Shown: positions 33,849-42,513 of the stretch, in pieces
How the letters are laid out: every line of letters begins with the position of its first letter
Position numbering within the stretch: position 1 is the stretch's first letter
Source: Mycobacterium sp. ACS1612
Lineage (GTDB): Bacteria > Actinomycetota > Actinomycetes > Mycobacteriales > Mycobacteriaceae
Length of the DNA stretch: 64,000 bases
Reading direction: 5' to 3'
Assembly (NCBI RefSeq): GCF_001667505.1
Contig: NZ_LZHZ01000035.1
Coordinates: 170,650 to 234,649 of the forward strand
The notes under the pieces: model-generated
What the model saw: only the letters and a program-made list of their open reading frames with translations
What the model was told of the DNA's origin: nothing
Databases searched by the model: none
Position numbers and translations under genes: made by a program

Positions 33849-35906
33849 TCACCCGAGAACTGTGGTCGCGCCGACGGCGGCGCCGCTGATGGGCTGACGG
33901 TCGTCACCGTCGAGGACTGAGGCCGGGCCCAGGGTGGTCTGACCGAGGGTCACGCCGGCCGGCATCCGGGCGATGACGGTGTCCAGACCGATGCAGGACT
34001 GAACGCCGATCTGAAACCGCGCGTCGACGTACTCCACTTGGCCCACCGTGTGCGCGGGGCTGCCCCAGGCGACGAGCCGCTCAAGCGCGCGGCGCCGCTG
34101 CTCGGTGCGTCCGGCGCGCGCCGGGATGAACACCGTGAATTTGTGGGCGTAGACGTGGAACGGGTCGCGCAGCGGGTCTTGGGTTGATTTCAGTGCGGTA
34201 CGGCCTATTTGAGCGTTGGTTCCCAGCTGGCTGCGTTGCACGATCGACTGGCCCCATAGCACGGTGCGGTCGCCGAGCGTGCTTGCGCCCGCCTCGAACC
34301 AGCGGCGAAGGCGGAAGTGTTCGAGGATCAGCGGTGGCGGCACGTAGCGGTGCGGCTCGGCGGGCGTGGGCGGGCAGGTCTGGCGCGGTTCCCGGCAACT
34401 GGTGCACCCGCACGTCGCCCCGCATGAGATCCGGTCCAGTCCGAGCGCGATGAGCAACAGTTTGTGCAGCCCCGCGACGGTTCCGCGCAGGTCGAGGATG
34501 TTCCCGGCGTTGGCGACGATGTCGCGTTGCAGCGACTCGGGCAGACAGTGGTCGGGACGCAGCCCGATCCAGGAGGCCAGCCAGTCCAGGTGCGAAGTGG
34601 CGTGAGGGTCCAGCAACGCTGGCAGGTCGTCGATCGCGGCTTCGCTGTCGCGCAGGCTGCGATCGAAGATGGCCAGCAGCCGGTCGGTGAAGTCGGCGCT
34701 GGTGGGCTCCGCGCCGTAGACCGCGGGCAGGAATCGGCGCAGGCTGATTCTGGGGAACTCGATCAGTGCTTCGTCCAGGCGCGGGGCGCTTGAGCCGTTG
34801 CCGGTCAGTCGTAGCCGGATCCACAGGTAGCGCCCGCCGGGGCTGCGCACCAGCGGATCCCATTGGCCGTCGGCGAAGGCCGTGCAGGTCAGGCGGGTCG
34901 CCCAGGCCCGTTCCGGTAGCGCGATCACCTCCGCGGCCGACAGCGGCACCTGCGCGGTGTGGGTGTCCAGTGCGATGGTGGCGCCGTCGGGCAGATCGCC
35001 GATGAGAACGACGCGGTGCCAGGTGCATTCGTCGATGAGGCTGTCCAGGGGCCCGAGGATGGCAGTGGCGGATTTCTCGTAGTGCTGCGGCGGCGGCGTC
35101 GGCGCGGCGACCGGGTGACCGTCCAGGTCGTACCAGGCGGCGGTCGGCGGGACACACCGGCCACCGAGGTGCATTCGGCCGTCGCCTGCTACGTCGAACG
35201 GGGCTGGGGGAAATGCCGAGCCCAGGTCATCGGCCGGCTCGGTTGCGGCTGTCGCGACCCCGTCGTCGATCCGGTAGGCCTGCATCGGCCCGGCGGCGTA
35301 GAGCGTGCCGTCTGTGCCGATCGCGATGAAACGTGACGCTCCGACGCCGGGGGTGTTGCCGTGGTAGCGGCCCGACCAGCCGAAGTGGTGCACCATCCCG
35401 TTGCGGGGGTCGATGATGTGCACACGCAAGCTGTCGTCGACGGCGACGCCGGTCGGCTCCCACGCCATCGGTGCCTGCCAGATCCCGGATAGCACCAGCT
35501 CGGGCACCACCATGACCAGCACTCGCTGCTGCGCTGGGTCACAGACGAACAGGTGCCCGGCGGCGGCGGCGATCCCGGCCGCCGATGCGATGTGCGGCGA
35601 GCACGGCGCCTCGTTGAAGGAGCATTCGCACGGGTCGAATCGGTGCAGCCGCGCGCGCCCGTGCGGCAGCAGCCAGACCTCGCCGCCCTCGGTGACGGCG
35701 ACGTTCGCCGGTGTGCGCAGGCCCCCGAAGCTGCCGGAGGCCTCGGTGAGCAGACGCAGCGAACCCGGGAACCGGGGAAGCCGCAAACTTCCCGCGGCCG
35801 ACTGCAGGGTCGGTTCGAGGATGGGCCATCCGAGTCTGCCGCCCAGCAGCAGGGTGAATGGGTCATGGGGCGGCTGACGCAGCTCGGGCACCGTGTTGAT
35901 GGTCAT
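33849..35906 (-). CDS. eCIS tail protein (Afp12-like) with NHL-like beta-propeller
   Basis: A 685-residue protein. Residues about 30-260 are repeats of propeller type (NVAVTEGGEVWLLPHGRARL, HLFVCDPAQQRVLVMVV, TGVAVDDSLRVHIIDP). The second half has the phage tail-protein I pattern: LRRFLPAVYGAEPTSADFTD, then LDWLASWIGL and LRGTVAGLHKLLLIALGL. A Cys cluster (CGATCGCTSCREPRQTC) follows. This family joins wedge and fibres in the baseplate. ATG 35906 overlaps the baseplate J stop by 4 bases. Confidence 0.82.
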   Translation of the reverse strand: MTINTVPELRQPPHDPFTLLLGGRLGWPILEPTLQSAAGSLRLPRFPGSLRLLTEASGSFGGLRTPANVAVTEGGEVWLLPHGRARLHRFDPCECSFNEAPCSPHIASAAGIAAAAGHLFVCDPAQQRVLVMVVPELVLSGIWQAPMAWEPTGVAVDDSLRVHIIDPRNGMVHHFGWSGRYHGNTPGVGASRFIAIGTDGTLYAAGPMQAYRIDDGVATAATEPADDLGSAFPPAPFDVAGDGRMHLGGRCVPPTAAWYDLDGHPVAAPTPPPQHYEKSATAILGPLDSLIDECTWHRVVLIGDLPDGATIALDTHTAQVPLSAAEVIALPERAWATRLTCTAFADGQWDPLVRSPGGRYLWIRLRLTGNGSSAPRLDEALIEFPRISLRRFLPAVYGAEPTSADFTDRLLAIFDRSLRDSEAAIDDLPALLDPHATSHLDWLASWIGLRPDHCLPESLQRDIVANAGNILDLRGTVAGLHKLLLIALGLDRISCGATCGCTSCREPRQTCPPTPAEPHRYVPPPLILEHFRLRRWFEAGASTLGDRTVLWGQSIVQRSQLGTNAQIGRTALKSTQDPLRDPFHVYAHKFTVFIPARAGRTEQRRRALERLVAWGSPAHTVGQVEYVDARFQIGVQSCIGLDTVIARMPAGVTLGQTTLGPASVLDGDDRQPISGAAVGATTVLG

Positions 35907-37873
35907 TGTGCCCCCAGGGGTGTGCGGGCGTAGCTGACCGTGATCCGGTGGGTCCGTGAAGAGGCCAGGGCGTCGGGATGCAGGGCGACGTCGCGGCATT
36001 CGGGTGCCTCGACACCGTCCACGGTGATCACCAAGCGGTCGACCGAGGAGACGCCGGCGACCGAGAAGACCCGGTGGAAGGTCCTCGAAAACGAGATGGT
36101 CCCGCCGAACGGCCAGCCCAGCCCATCTTCGCCGCCGCGCAGCGGATGGAAATAGGTGAGCAGTGTGCGCTCGACCTCTCGCTGGACCGCAGCCAGGTCG
36201 GCCGCCTCGTCGGCCACTACGTCGACCTGGACGCTGACGTCCTGGTAGGTCGGGGGTGCGACGTAGACCTCGGTGGTGAGCAGCCGGCGTTGGTCGAGGT
36301 AGGCGCAGACGGTGCGCAGGGTGCCTTCGCTCGGCCTCGGTTGCGGATCGAATGAGTCGGGTACCACGACGACCGTCACCACGCCCGGCACCGCGACGTC
36401 CGGGAAGTCGGGGTGGCGCAAGGGAAGCGCCTTGGCGCGCGCGATGTCGGCGGCTTGGGTGGCGAAGAATTCGAAGTCCTCTGACGTGACTGCGCGGCAG
36501 CGGGCGCGGATCGCCGCCGGGGCGCGTTGCTTGGCCTGGTCCAGGTTTTCTTCGTCGCGCCCGCCGTAGCTGTCGAGCAGATTGACGACGCCGTTGTCGT
36601 CGATGCCCGCCACGCTGTTGCGCAACGCGTGCAGCGCGCCGGCAGCGACATTGCCTTTGGTGCCGCCGCCGTACCGGTAGCGGCGGGCCACGACGTTGGC
36701 GCCGGGGTTGTTCACGTTCGCGATGGGGATGGCCCCGCGTCGTCCGTCGCCGAACCGCACTTCCCCGGTCGTGCGGTTCAGCACGTAGTGCGGGTCGCGT
36801 GCCGAGGAGGCGAAGAAGTCGGTGACCTCGGTCCAGATCTCTGGGCCCGATCCCTGGTCGACCTCGAGGTTCAGGCTGCCGGCCAGCACGGGAGTGTTAT
36901 TGACGCGGAACCTCTGGTCGGGCCGGCCGGTGCTGCCGCCGAGCACCTCGTCTTTGACCGTCTCCATCTGGGTCAGCGTCATCGTGTTGGTGCGCAGGGC
37001 ACGCAGCATCGGTGGGCGTTCGTATTGGCTGGTGATCAGCTCGGCGCGTAGCCAGTACAGCGGCGCCGGTTCGGGGGGAACGGTGGTGGTGGCCAGCCCG
37101 TCAGGTGTGCGCAGCACGATCTCACCGCTGCGGGTGAAGGCCAGGGTGTCGTCTTTGAGCAATGTCAGTGGGGTCCAGTCGAAGCCGTTCCACCCCGACC
37201 AGCGCACCGTTGCCGAGGGATACGAGGGGGTGGCGCCGAGCCCGCAGGTGACCGCGCCGCGCCGACCAGCCTCGGCTGCCCAGGCGTAGACGGTGAACTC
37301 GGTCGCGGGGAAGGCGGCGGCTGCGTCGAAGCCCAGCAGCAGGGCTGCGCCAGCGGAGGCGGTCGGCCCGAAGGGCCGGAACGGGGCGGCGTTCCCGTTG
37401 GCCTCGGTGACCGCTTCGTAGGTCAGTGTGCCGTCGTAGGCGAGGACCGCTTTGAGACTGGGCCGAAGCACGGTCAGCGCCTTGGTCGCCTCGAACACCA
37501 GCGGTGGCCCACCGCCCTCGGTCTCGGCGATGACTTGGGTGCCTAGCGGCACAATCGTGGTCGGTTTGGCGAAGCCGGGTTTCATCGGGAACGTGATCTG
37601 TACCTGCGCCGGTTCGGCGGGGCGCAGCTCCTCGCCGAGCAGCTGGAGGAACTTCAGGTAGTTCAGCGCGGGCACCTGGTTCATCCGGTAGGCCAGCATC
37701 TCGCCGAGCCACGCGAAGACCTGCAGCATCGTGATGCCCGGGTCGCTGTCGTTCAGGTCGGACCAGATCGGCTGCCACTCGGGGGTGTAGCGCGAGATCC
37801 GCGACCGCATCTCGGCCACGATCGCGTCGTAGCTGTGGTCGTCGAGCACGGGCAGGTGGTCCTCGAGGGGCAT
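35903..37873 (-). CDS. eCIS baseplate J-like wedge protein (Afp11/gp6-like)
   Basis: A 656-residue protein. It has the N-terminal ITMLQVFAWLGEMLAYRMNQ typical of large baseplate wedge proteins, a beta-rich middle (FRVNNTPVLAGSLNLEVDQG, VLNRTTGEVRFGDGRRGAIP), and the baseplate_J core with YRYGGGTKGNVAAGALHAL. The end has VQREVERTLLTYFHPLRGGE and GWPFGGTISFSR. These match wedge subunits that open on contact and trigger sheath contraction. The gene lies 3 bases after the gp25-like gene. Confidence 0.9.
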   Translation of the reverse strand: MPLEDHLPVLDDHSYDAIVAEMRSRISRYTPEWQPIWSDLNDSDPGITMLQVFAWLGEMLAYRMNQVPALNYLKFLQLLGEELRPAEPAQVQITFPMKPGFAKPTTIVPLGTQVIAETEGGGPPLVFEATKALTVLRPSLKAVLAYDGTLTYEAVTEANGNAAPFRPFGPTASAGAALLLGFDAAAAFPATEFTVYAWAAEAGRRGAVTCGLGATPSYPSATVRWSGWNGFDWTPLTLLKDDTLAFTRSGEIVLRTPDGLATTTVPPEPAPLYWLRAELITSQYERPPMLRALRTNTMTLTQMETVKDEVLGGSTGRPDQRFRVNNTPVLAGSLNLEVDQGSGPEIWTEVTDFFASSARDPHYVLNRTTGEVRFGDGRRGAIPIANVNNPGANVVARRYRYGGGTKGNVAAGALHALRNSVAGIDDNGVVNLLDSYGGRDEENLDQAKQRAPAAIRARCRAVTSEDFEFFATQAADIARAKALPLRHPDFPDVAVPGVVTVVVVPDSFDPQPRPSEGTLRTVCAYLDQRRLLTTEVYVAPPTYQDVSVQVDVVADEAADLAAVQREVERTLLTYFHPLRGGEDGLGWPFGGTISFSRTFHRVFSVAGVSSVDRLVITVDGVEAPECRDVALHPDALASSRTHRITVSYARTPLGAQ

Positions 37874-37876
37874 CGG

Positions 37877-38272
37877 TCACATCCCTTCGGTGATGAAGAA
37901 GGGGTAGACGAGGTTGCCGCGTGCGTTGTTGGCTCGCACGCGGTAGTCGATCCGGATGAGCAGCACATTGGGCTGGCCGGGGGCAGCCGCGACGTCGACG
38001 GCGAGCACGTCGATGCGCGGCTCGTAGGTGATCAGGGCCTCCCGCGCCGACGCCGATACCTCGGCGATGGTGCTGGGGTTGTCCGGGGCGAAGACGAGGT
38101 CGTGAATGCCGCAGCCGTAGGCCGGCAGCATGGGCCGTTCCCGTTGGGCGGTGCTCAGGATGAGGTAGATCGACTCTTCGATCTTCTGCTCGGCGCGTGA
38201 GGTGGCGATGGCACCGCTGGGTGTCACCTGCGGCGGGAATTTCCAGCCGACTCCGAGAAACGCGCGATCCAT
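37877..38272 (-). CDS. eCIS gp25-like baseplate protein (Afp9-like)
   Basis: A 131-residue protein of the gpW/gp25 family: FLGVGWKFPPQVTPSGAIAT at the start, IEESIYLILSTAQRERPMLP with the conserved ER-M-P-YG, then GIHDLVFAPDN and a C-terminal beta hairpin. gp25 ties the sheath's first ring to the baseplate. The order gp25, J-wedge, tail protein is the canonical one. Confidence 0.93.
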   Translation of the reverse strand: MDRAFLGVGWKFPPQVTPSGAIATSRAEQKIEESIYLILSTAQRERPMLPAYGCGIHDLVFAPDNPSTIAEVSASAREALITYEPRIDVLAVDVAAAPGQPNVLLIRIDYRVRANNARGNLVYPFFITEGM

Positions 38273-38283
38273 GCCTCGGCCCC

Positions 38284-39030
38284 CTACACCAGCGTCTTCT
38301 TCGTGCCGCCGGCCGCGGGACGGTATATCACGCGTTCGGTCTCGAGGTCCCCCGCGACCACGACCCGCCGGCCCACGGCGGGGTGCAGCTCGATCGAACC
38401 GTCGGGTTTGAGCACCGCCGAGGCACCCGCGGCGTTGCTGAGCGTCATCTCCGCGCCAGGGCTGTCCCGGCGGATCACCAGACTGCCGATGACCTGGCGG
38501 CCGGGGTTCTTCAGCAGCAGCCTGGCCTCGGTGGCGTCCTTGGGCTCCTCGCCTTCCCCTGGGCCGAGCACCAGCAGGTTGCGGTCGTTGATCCCGCCGA
38601 AGGTCACCGAGTCGCTGGGCCCGCTGAGTGCCACCTCCTCGCCGTCAGCGAACAGGGCTCGGAACCAGTACGACGGATAACCTGCGATGGCCTTGACGAA
38701 TTGCGGCTGCCCGGATGCGTCCTGGCCGACGGCGGCGACGATGGTGCCTTGCCAGGGAGCCGGCTGTGCGGGCAGGTACGCCAGGGGCGTGTCGGCGACC
38801 GCGGAACCTTCTGCCAGCCACTGCCTGGCGGCCGGATCCCATACTTCGGGGGCCGAAAGCGCTGACGGCTGGCGGTATCCCACCAGGGAGAAGGTGCTCA
38901 GTTCGACGGGAGTTTGCGGGGCGCTGTCCAGCAGTACCGGTCCGACGGTCACTGTCAGCGGCAACTCCAGCGCGGCCACCGAGCTGCTGAGCGCCTCGTA
39001 GGTCAGCTGGGGGGCCGGGACGGTCAGCAT
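38284..39030 (-). CDS. eCIS protein of unknown function next to the spike
   Basis: A 248-residue, beta-rich protein between the spike and gp25 genes. In Afp the PAAR tip gene (afp10) lies just after afp9, but I see no PAAR motif here. The C-terminal part (SPGAEMTLSNAAGASAVLKP, then GSIELHPAVGRRVVVAGDL) looks like beta-helix or OB-like strands similar to the spike's end. It might cap or extend the spike, or act in the baseplate; not assignable by sequence alone. Confidence 0.6.
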   Translation of the reverse strand: MLTVPAPQLTYEALSSSVAALELPLTVTVGPVLLDSAPQTPVELSTFSLVGYRQPSALSAPEVWDPAARQWLAEGSAVADTPLAYLPAQPAPWQGTIVAAVGQDASGQPQFVKAIAGYPSYWFRALFADGEEVALSGPSDSVTFGGINDRNLLVLGPGEGEEPKDATEARLLLKNPGRQVIGSLVIRRDSPGAEMTLSNAAGASAVLKPDGSIELHPAVGRRVVVAGDLETERVIYRPAAGGTKKTLV

Positions 39031-39037
39031 GGTTGCC

Positions 39038-39847
39038 TCACAACAGGTTCCCGACGCCGGGGGTGTACATAGCGCTGACGACCGCGCTGGACAGCAAGGT
39101 TTGGCACTGCACGACGCCGCTGAACATCGCCATTGCCGCGTTGACGCGCAGCATCGCGGTGTCGACGTTGACCGACGGCGCTATCACCGACACTGCACCG
39201 GCCGAGATCACTTGGGACATCAGGCTGTTCACCGAAACCGCACCGGCGGGGGCGGATATCGATACGCCTCCCACGTCAGAGATCGTCAGCGACACCCCGG
39301 TGACGGTGCGCAGCTGAATCTGGCTTGGGGCGTCGTCGATCGTGACGGTGGTGCCCGTGGTGGTGGACAGTTCGATCTGGCCGGGGGTGTCCTGCATCCG
39401 GATCTTCTGACCGCCGGCGGTGGTGACTTCGACGTACCCGCCGGGGTCGTGCAGCTCCAGTTGGTGGCCGCTGTCGCTGCGCAGGCGAACGCTTTCCTGC
39501 CCGCTTCGGTCGTCGAACTCCAGGACGTGTCCGGCGACGCTCTTGACGCGGCGGACGTGGCGGTCGATGCCGTCGTACGGCGGCGTGTCGAGCCCGTTGT
39601 GCAGGAAGCCGAGAACGATCGGATGGTTGAAGTCGCCGAACTCGAACGCCACCAACGCTTCGTCGTCGATCTCGGGCATGTAGTAGAACCCGCGGTCCTT
39701 ACCGGCCATGGGCGAGGCGATCGGCGCCCAGCCGCTGTCGGCCTGGTCGGCCAGCCACGGGAAACGCAGCTTTATCCTGCCCTGCTCCTCGGGGTCGTCC
39801 AGTGACGTGACCAGGCCGATGGTGACGCCGTAGAAACGCTGGTCCAT
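39038..39847 (-). CDS. eCIS spike protein (gpV/VgrG OB domain plus beta-helix)
   Basis: A 269-residue protein. The N-terminal gp5/VgrG-type OB domain has IGLVTSLDDPEEQGRIKLRF, GFYYMPEIDDEALVAFEFGD and HPIVLGFLHNG. From about residue 120 it becomes short repeating strands (ESVRLRSDSGHQLELHDPGG, QIELSTTTGTTVTIDDAP), as in the triple-stranded beta-helix of spikes. It forms the puncturing tip on the tube. Its ATG overlaps the stop of the gp27-like gene. Confidence 0.9.
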   Translation of the reverse strand: MDQRFYGVTIGLVTSLDDPEEQGRIKLRFPWLADQADSGWAPIASPMAGKDRGFYYMPEIDDEALVAFEFGDFNHPIVLGFLHNGLDTPPYDGIDRHVRRVKSVAGHVLEFDDRSGQESVRLRSDSGHQLELHDPGGYVEVTTAGGQKIRMQDTPGQIELSTTTGTTVTIDDAPSQIQLRTVTGVSLTISDVGGVSISAPAGAVSVNSLMSQVISAGAVSVIAPSVNVDTAMLRVNAAMAMFSGVVQCQTLLSSAVVSAMYTPGVGNLL

Positions 39848-41046
39848 CAGTCGACACCGGCCTCGCGTCGGCAGCTGAATGTCGTCAGGTAGCCCGACTC
39901 GTCCATGCTGTGCTGGGTTTTGGTGACGAAGTACTTCCCGGACAACCGTGCGCCCAGCTCCTTGATGACGACGATCTGACCGGCCCGAAGTTCCGGCAAT
40001 CCGACGATCTTCACGTCGGCGGTGACCAGCTCCTTGGTCTGGTCGAGCAGGATCGCGATCGCGCGCTCGCGGGCCTCGCAATTGGTGAAGACGGGCTCGT
40101 CGACCACCATCTCCTCGCGGGCCGCGCACGCGTTGATGACCCGGTGCAGGTCCTTATTGGCGGTGATGCGTTCGTCGTCCAGATCCACGGTGCGGCTGAT
40201 GGGCTCCTTGCGGGTCCGGTGCCAGCCCCGCACGGTGACCTTGCCGATCTGGTTGGCCGTTTTGATGGTCGGTTTGAACTCCAGCAACGACCGGCCCCAC
40301 GCGAGTTCGTAGACCACGTCGCGGATGCCGGGGATCATGCCGGGGCGTGACGGCCCGAAATAAAGCTGCCGTGGCCGTGTCTCGTCTGCCTCCTGGACGA
40401 ACATCACATAGCCGCGCTTGCGGGCCCGCTGGAACAGGAAGTCGATGTCGTAGGTGTTTTGTTGCGTGACCAGTGGGATCGACTTTTCCTTGCCGAGCGC
40501 CTCGTCGTCGATCTTGATCGGCAGCGGGAAGCGTTTGTGGCCGTTGTCGGTGCGCGCGGCGATGTCGCGCGCGATTTCGCTGTCCTTCTTGTCGGTCCAG
40601 GTGGTCGTGTACTGCTTGCGGCGCAGCTGATGCAGCACGTTCATGCCGCTGACGGTGAGTTCGGCGGCGCCCCCGGCAAAGGATGGCTGCATGGTGGTGA
40701 AGCTGCCCCGCAGCATGGTGATGAAGTCGTTGCCGTAGCCCATCCGCAGCTCGACCTCTTTGCCGCACGGCTCGAACAGCGTGACGCGCGGGTAGTCGGC
40801 GTGGCCCGGCTTGAGCATGCTCGCGGTTTCGGAGCCGATGTATTTGAATCGGTGGTTCGGTTCGTCCCAGTTGTTGACGACGAGGTCGAAGCTGTCGAGG
40901 CCGTCCACGTCATCGCGATAGGTGACGCTGCGCACGTCGAAGACCACGTCGCGGGGCAGGTTTGCGCCTTCGATCTTGACCTCGTACCGCGGCACGTAGA
41001 AGCCGCCGAGGCGGTCGGCTTCCTGCTGCATGGTGGTGGTCGTCAC
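39847..41046 (-). CDS. eCIS hub protein (gp27/late-control-D-like)
   Basis: A 399-residue protein: FYVPRYEVKIEGANLPRDVV near the start, then VELRMGYGNDFITMLRGSFT and FLFQRARKRGYVMFVQEADE, typical of phage late control D/gp27 hub proteins that join tube and spike. In Afp8 hub and spike are fused; here they are two genes. The start is a GTG at 41046 after AGGACG; an ATG five codons later is possible. Confidence 0.88.
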   Translation of the reverse strand: MTTTTMQQEADRLGGFYVPRYEVKIEGANLPRDVVFDVRSVTYRDDVDGLDSFDLVVNNWDEPNHRFKYIGSETASMLKPGHADYPRVTLFEPCGKEVELRMGYGNDFITMLRGSFTTMQPSFAGGAAELTVSGMNVLHQLRRKQYTTTWTDKKDSEIARDIAARTDNGHKRFPLPIKIDDEALGKEKSIPLVTQQNTYDIDFLFQRARKRGYVMFVQEADETRPRQLYFGPSRPGMIPGIRDVVYELAWGRSLLEFKPTIKTANQIGKVTVRGWHRTRKEPISRTVDLDDERITANKDLHRVINACAAREEMVVDEPVFTNCEARERAIAILLDQTKELVTADVKIVGLPELRAGQIVVIKELGARLSGKYFVTKTQHSMDESGYLTTFSCRREAGVD

Positions 41047-41055
41047 GGGCGCGTC

Positions 41056-41751
41056 CTAGGTCAGCGGCGGAATGGTCAGGGTCTGCCCGGGTGTGACCCG
41101 GCGTGGATCGTCGATGGCGTTGGCGTTGGCGACATGTCGCCAGTCCCGGGCGTTGTGCAGGTACTGCCAGGACACCAGCGCCAAGGACTCCCCTTGTTTG
41201 AGCAGATGACTGCGGGTGTGATCGGCCGACTGCAGGTTGAGCTGCTGCAGCTGCCGGTGCAGCGGCACGTACTCGTCGAGCTTCAACGTGAGCACGGCGC
41301 GCAGCGGGGTGCCGTCGGGACTGAACAGCTTGAAGTCCTGCTTGACGTTGGTGACCACGCAGGAGAACTCGCTGCGCCGCTGGTTGCCGTAGCGTTCGGG
41401 CAGTTTGTCGCCGGGGAACTTCTCTCCCCAGATGAACGAGCAGACTGGCGCGGCGTGTGTCTGCGGGTCGATCTTGACCAGGCCGTAGAACGCGTCGGTC
41501 AGCGTCGTGACGCTGGTGGCACCGATGCCCATCCCCCGGTCGGTGGTGTCGAAGAAGAGTTCGACGCTGGCGGTCTCGGTACCGCCGCGGATGAACTGCT
41601 TGAGGGGGCTGTCGAGGCCTGGGATGGCGATCTCGACGGTCTGCACGGGCTTTTCGAATGACAGGCTGTTCGGGTTGTACTGGACGGTGATCTCGTCGGA
41701 CGACCCGTCGAGCTTGAACACCTTGAACTTCGCCTTGCTCAGCTCGGCCAT
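41056..41751 (-). CDS. eCIS LysM hub/baseplate protein (Afp7-like)
   Basis: A 231-residue protein with the eCIS N-terminal domain (KFKVFKLDGSSDEITVQYNP, then LSFEKPVQTVEI) and a C-terminal LysM-type domain (HLLKQGESLALVSWQYLHNA, then WRHVANANAIDDP and TPGQTLTIPP, about residues 183-230). In contractile tails this protein connects tube and hub. Its start lies 13 bases inside the upstream DUF5908-like gene. Confidence 0.9.
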   Translation of the reverse strand: MAELSKAKFKVFKLDGSSDEITVQYNPNSLSFEKPVQTVEIAIPGLDSPLKQFIRGGTETASVELFFDTTDRGMGIGATSVTTLTDAFYGLVKIDPQTHAAPVCSFIWGEKFPGDKLPERYGNQRRSEFSCVVTNVKQDFKLFSPDGTPLRAVLTLKLDEYVPLHRQLQQLNLQSADHTRSHLLKQGESLALVSWQYLHNARDWRHVANANAIDDPRRVTPGQTLTIPPLT

Positions 41752-41954
41752 GCGGACCGTCCTTGGGGTGCGCGCTGCTGCTGGACGACTGAGCGCAGAT
41801 CACGCTCGCTGCCGCGCGATGCGTTATCCCGATCCCGGGCGTCGATCCGTTGTATGACCGCCTCGACGATCTGGTTGAGCACCTCCGGTGCCAGCAGCGC
41901 CGCCGAGTCCACGACATCGACGGAGGTGTGCAGTTCTTGAATCTCGCCGGCCAT
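41739..41954 (-). CDS. small DUF5908-like eCIS protein
   Basis: A 71-residue protein starting MAGEIQELHTSVDVV, followed by a short helix (LNQIVEAVIQRIDARDRDNA). The 'EI-EL-I-V' start is the mark of the DUF5908-like small proteins found between tube and LysM genes in eCIS clusters. The ATG shares its A with the upstream stop. Role unknown, perhaps structural. Confidence 0.7.
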   Translation of the reverse strand: MAGEIQELHTSVDVVDSAALLAPEVLNQIVEAVIQRIDARDRDNASRGSERDLRSVVQQQRAPQGRSAWPS

Positions 41955-42511
41955 CAGAGGTTCACCCCGACGGCTTCGGCGCCGAGTTTGAGGATCGACA
42001 GCTGCCACAGTCCCTCGTGGGCGATCTCGAGCGCTTCGACGGCAACCTCGTTGGCCGAGCCGTTGAGCTTCGGGCCCTCGAAGCGGACGGGGAACCCCCT
42101 GCGGAACTTCCAGATGTTGTGCGGGATGCGCCGTTCGTCCATGAGCAGGACGATGCCGTCCATCCGCTTGACCTTGCCGTCGCCGAACCCGTACAGCCAG
42201 TCCCATCCGCTCTGACTGATCCGCGAAACACCGCGGGTGAGTACGAGATTGGGCCACGTCAACCGGGTCGGGAAGCGATGCTCGGTGTTGTTGAGCCCGC
42301 CCTCGTGGCGCTTCTCGTCCTCCTGCAGCATCTTGAGGCCCTCACACTCCGAAAACCCGCCGAAGAGGGCGTCGCCGAGCAGCGAGGCGACGCCTGATTT
42401 GATGAACGACCCGGCGCTGCTGGTGTCGGCCATCAGGACCATGAAGTTGTGGTTCAGCGGTGGGTCGAGCCGGATGCCCGTCGTCGTTTCGAGGCCCGCT
42501 AGCAGCGACAT
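41954..42511 (-). CDS. eCIS tube protein 2 (gp19-like)
   Basis: A 185-residue inner-tube protein: LNHNFMVLMADTSSAGSFIK, GGFSECEGLKMLQED, and LTRGVSRISQSGWDWLYGFG, matching the strand-turn pattern of gp19-like tube subunits. It is longer than tube 1, with an extra loop, and may form the rings next to the baseplate. ATG 42511 lies 2 bases after the sheath 2 stop. Confidence 0.88.
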   Translation of the reverse strand: MSLLAGLETTTGIRLDPPLNHNFMVLMADTSSAGSFIKSGVASLLGDALFGGFSECEGLKMLQEDEKRHEGGLNNTEHRFPTRLTWPNLVLTRGVSRISQSGWDWLYGFGDGKVKRMDGIVLLMDERRIPHNIWKFRRGFPVRFEGPKLNGSANEVAVEALEIAHEGLWQLSILKLGAEAVGVNL

Positions 42512-42513
42512 GG

